From the NCBI GenBank assembly GCA_031262335.1, contig JAISHX010000224.1:1-5180 (forward strand): a stretch of 5,180 bases of DNA, written 5' to 3'. Position 1 is the stretch's first letter. Each line of letters starts with the position of its first letter. Positions 5,150-5,180 of this stretch are shown piece by piece. A program made the position numbers and the translations under genes. The stretch comes from Clostridiales bacterium. Lineage in GTDB: Bacteria; Bacillota; Clostridia; Lachnospirales; WRAX01. The notes under the pieces are model-generated. The model did not search any database. It was not told the DNA's origin and saw only the letters and a list, made by a program, of their open reading frames with translations.

Positions 5150-5180
5150 GAAATTGCCCTCCTCAAATTGACGTCTGTAA

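Overview
The window looks like chromosomal DNA of an endospore-forming member of the Bacillota (Firmicutes), most likely Clostridia or a related low-GC anaerobe. The evidence is a full-length SpoIIID sporulation regulator at the right end, a DUF4364 protein beside it, AT-rich intergenic DNA, strong AGGAGG-type ribosome binding sites, near-consensus sigma-A promoters and use of TTG and GTG starts. Species-level placement is not possible from this sequence alone.

Layout. Bases 1-93 hold what looks like the last 30 codons of a plus-strand gene with a CxxC pair; it meets the next gene tail to tail with a 4-base overlap. Bases 90-1741 form a minus-strand two-gene unit: an S1-domain RNA-binding protein of the GSP13/YugI/YabR type, then, after 2 bases, a polytopic membrane protein resembling GT-C fold glycosyltransferases that begins with TTG. 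Bases 1742-1840 are a compact divergent promoter region with a self-complementary -10 element and a 13-bp palindrome. Bases 1841-3037 (plus) encode an RlmD/RlmCD-type 23S rRNA uracil-5 methyltransferase. A bidirectional hairpin terminator separates it from the convergent cysK (3126-4061, minus). A second divergent promoter region (4062-4268) serves cysK and a DUF4364 winged-helix protein (4269-4826, plus). Another bidirectional hairpin (4848-4873) lies between that gene and the convergent spoIIID (4883-5149, minus).

How the genes fit together. These look like mainly single-gene transcription units arranged alternately divergent and convergent, with little shared pathway: translation and rRNA modification (S1 protein, RlmD), cysteine synthesis (CysK), envelope or surface glycosylation (GT-C-like protein, inferred) and regulation (DUF4364, SpoIIID). 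No mobile element, CRISPR array, tRNA, rRNA, riboswitch or defence system is visible. The least-explained items are the symmetric divergent promoter with its palindrome, the coupled S1/membrane-protein pair, the DUF4364 protein and the partial plus-strand gene at the left edge.
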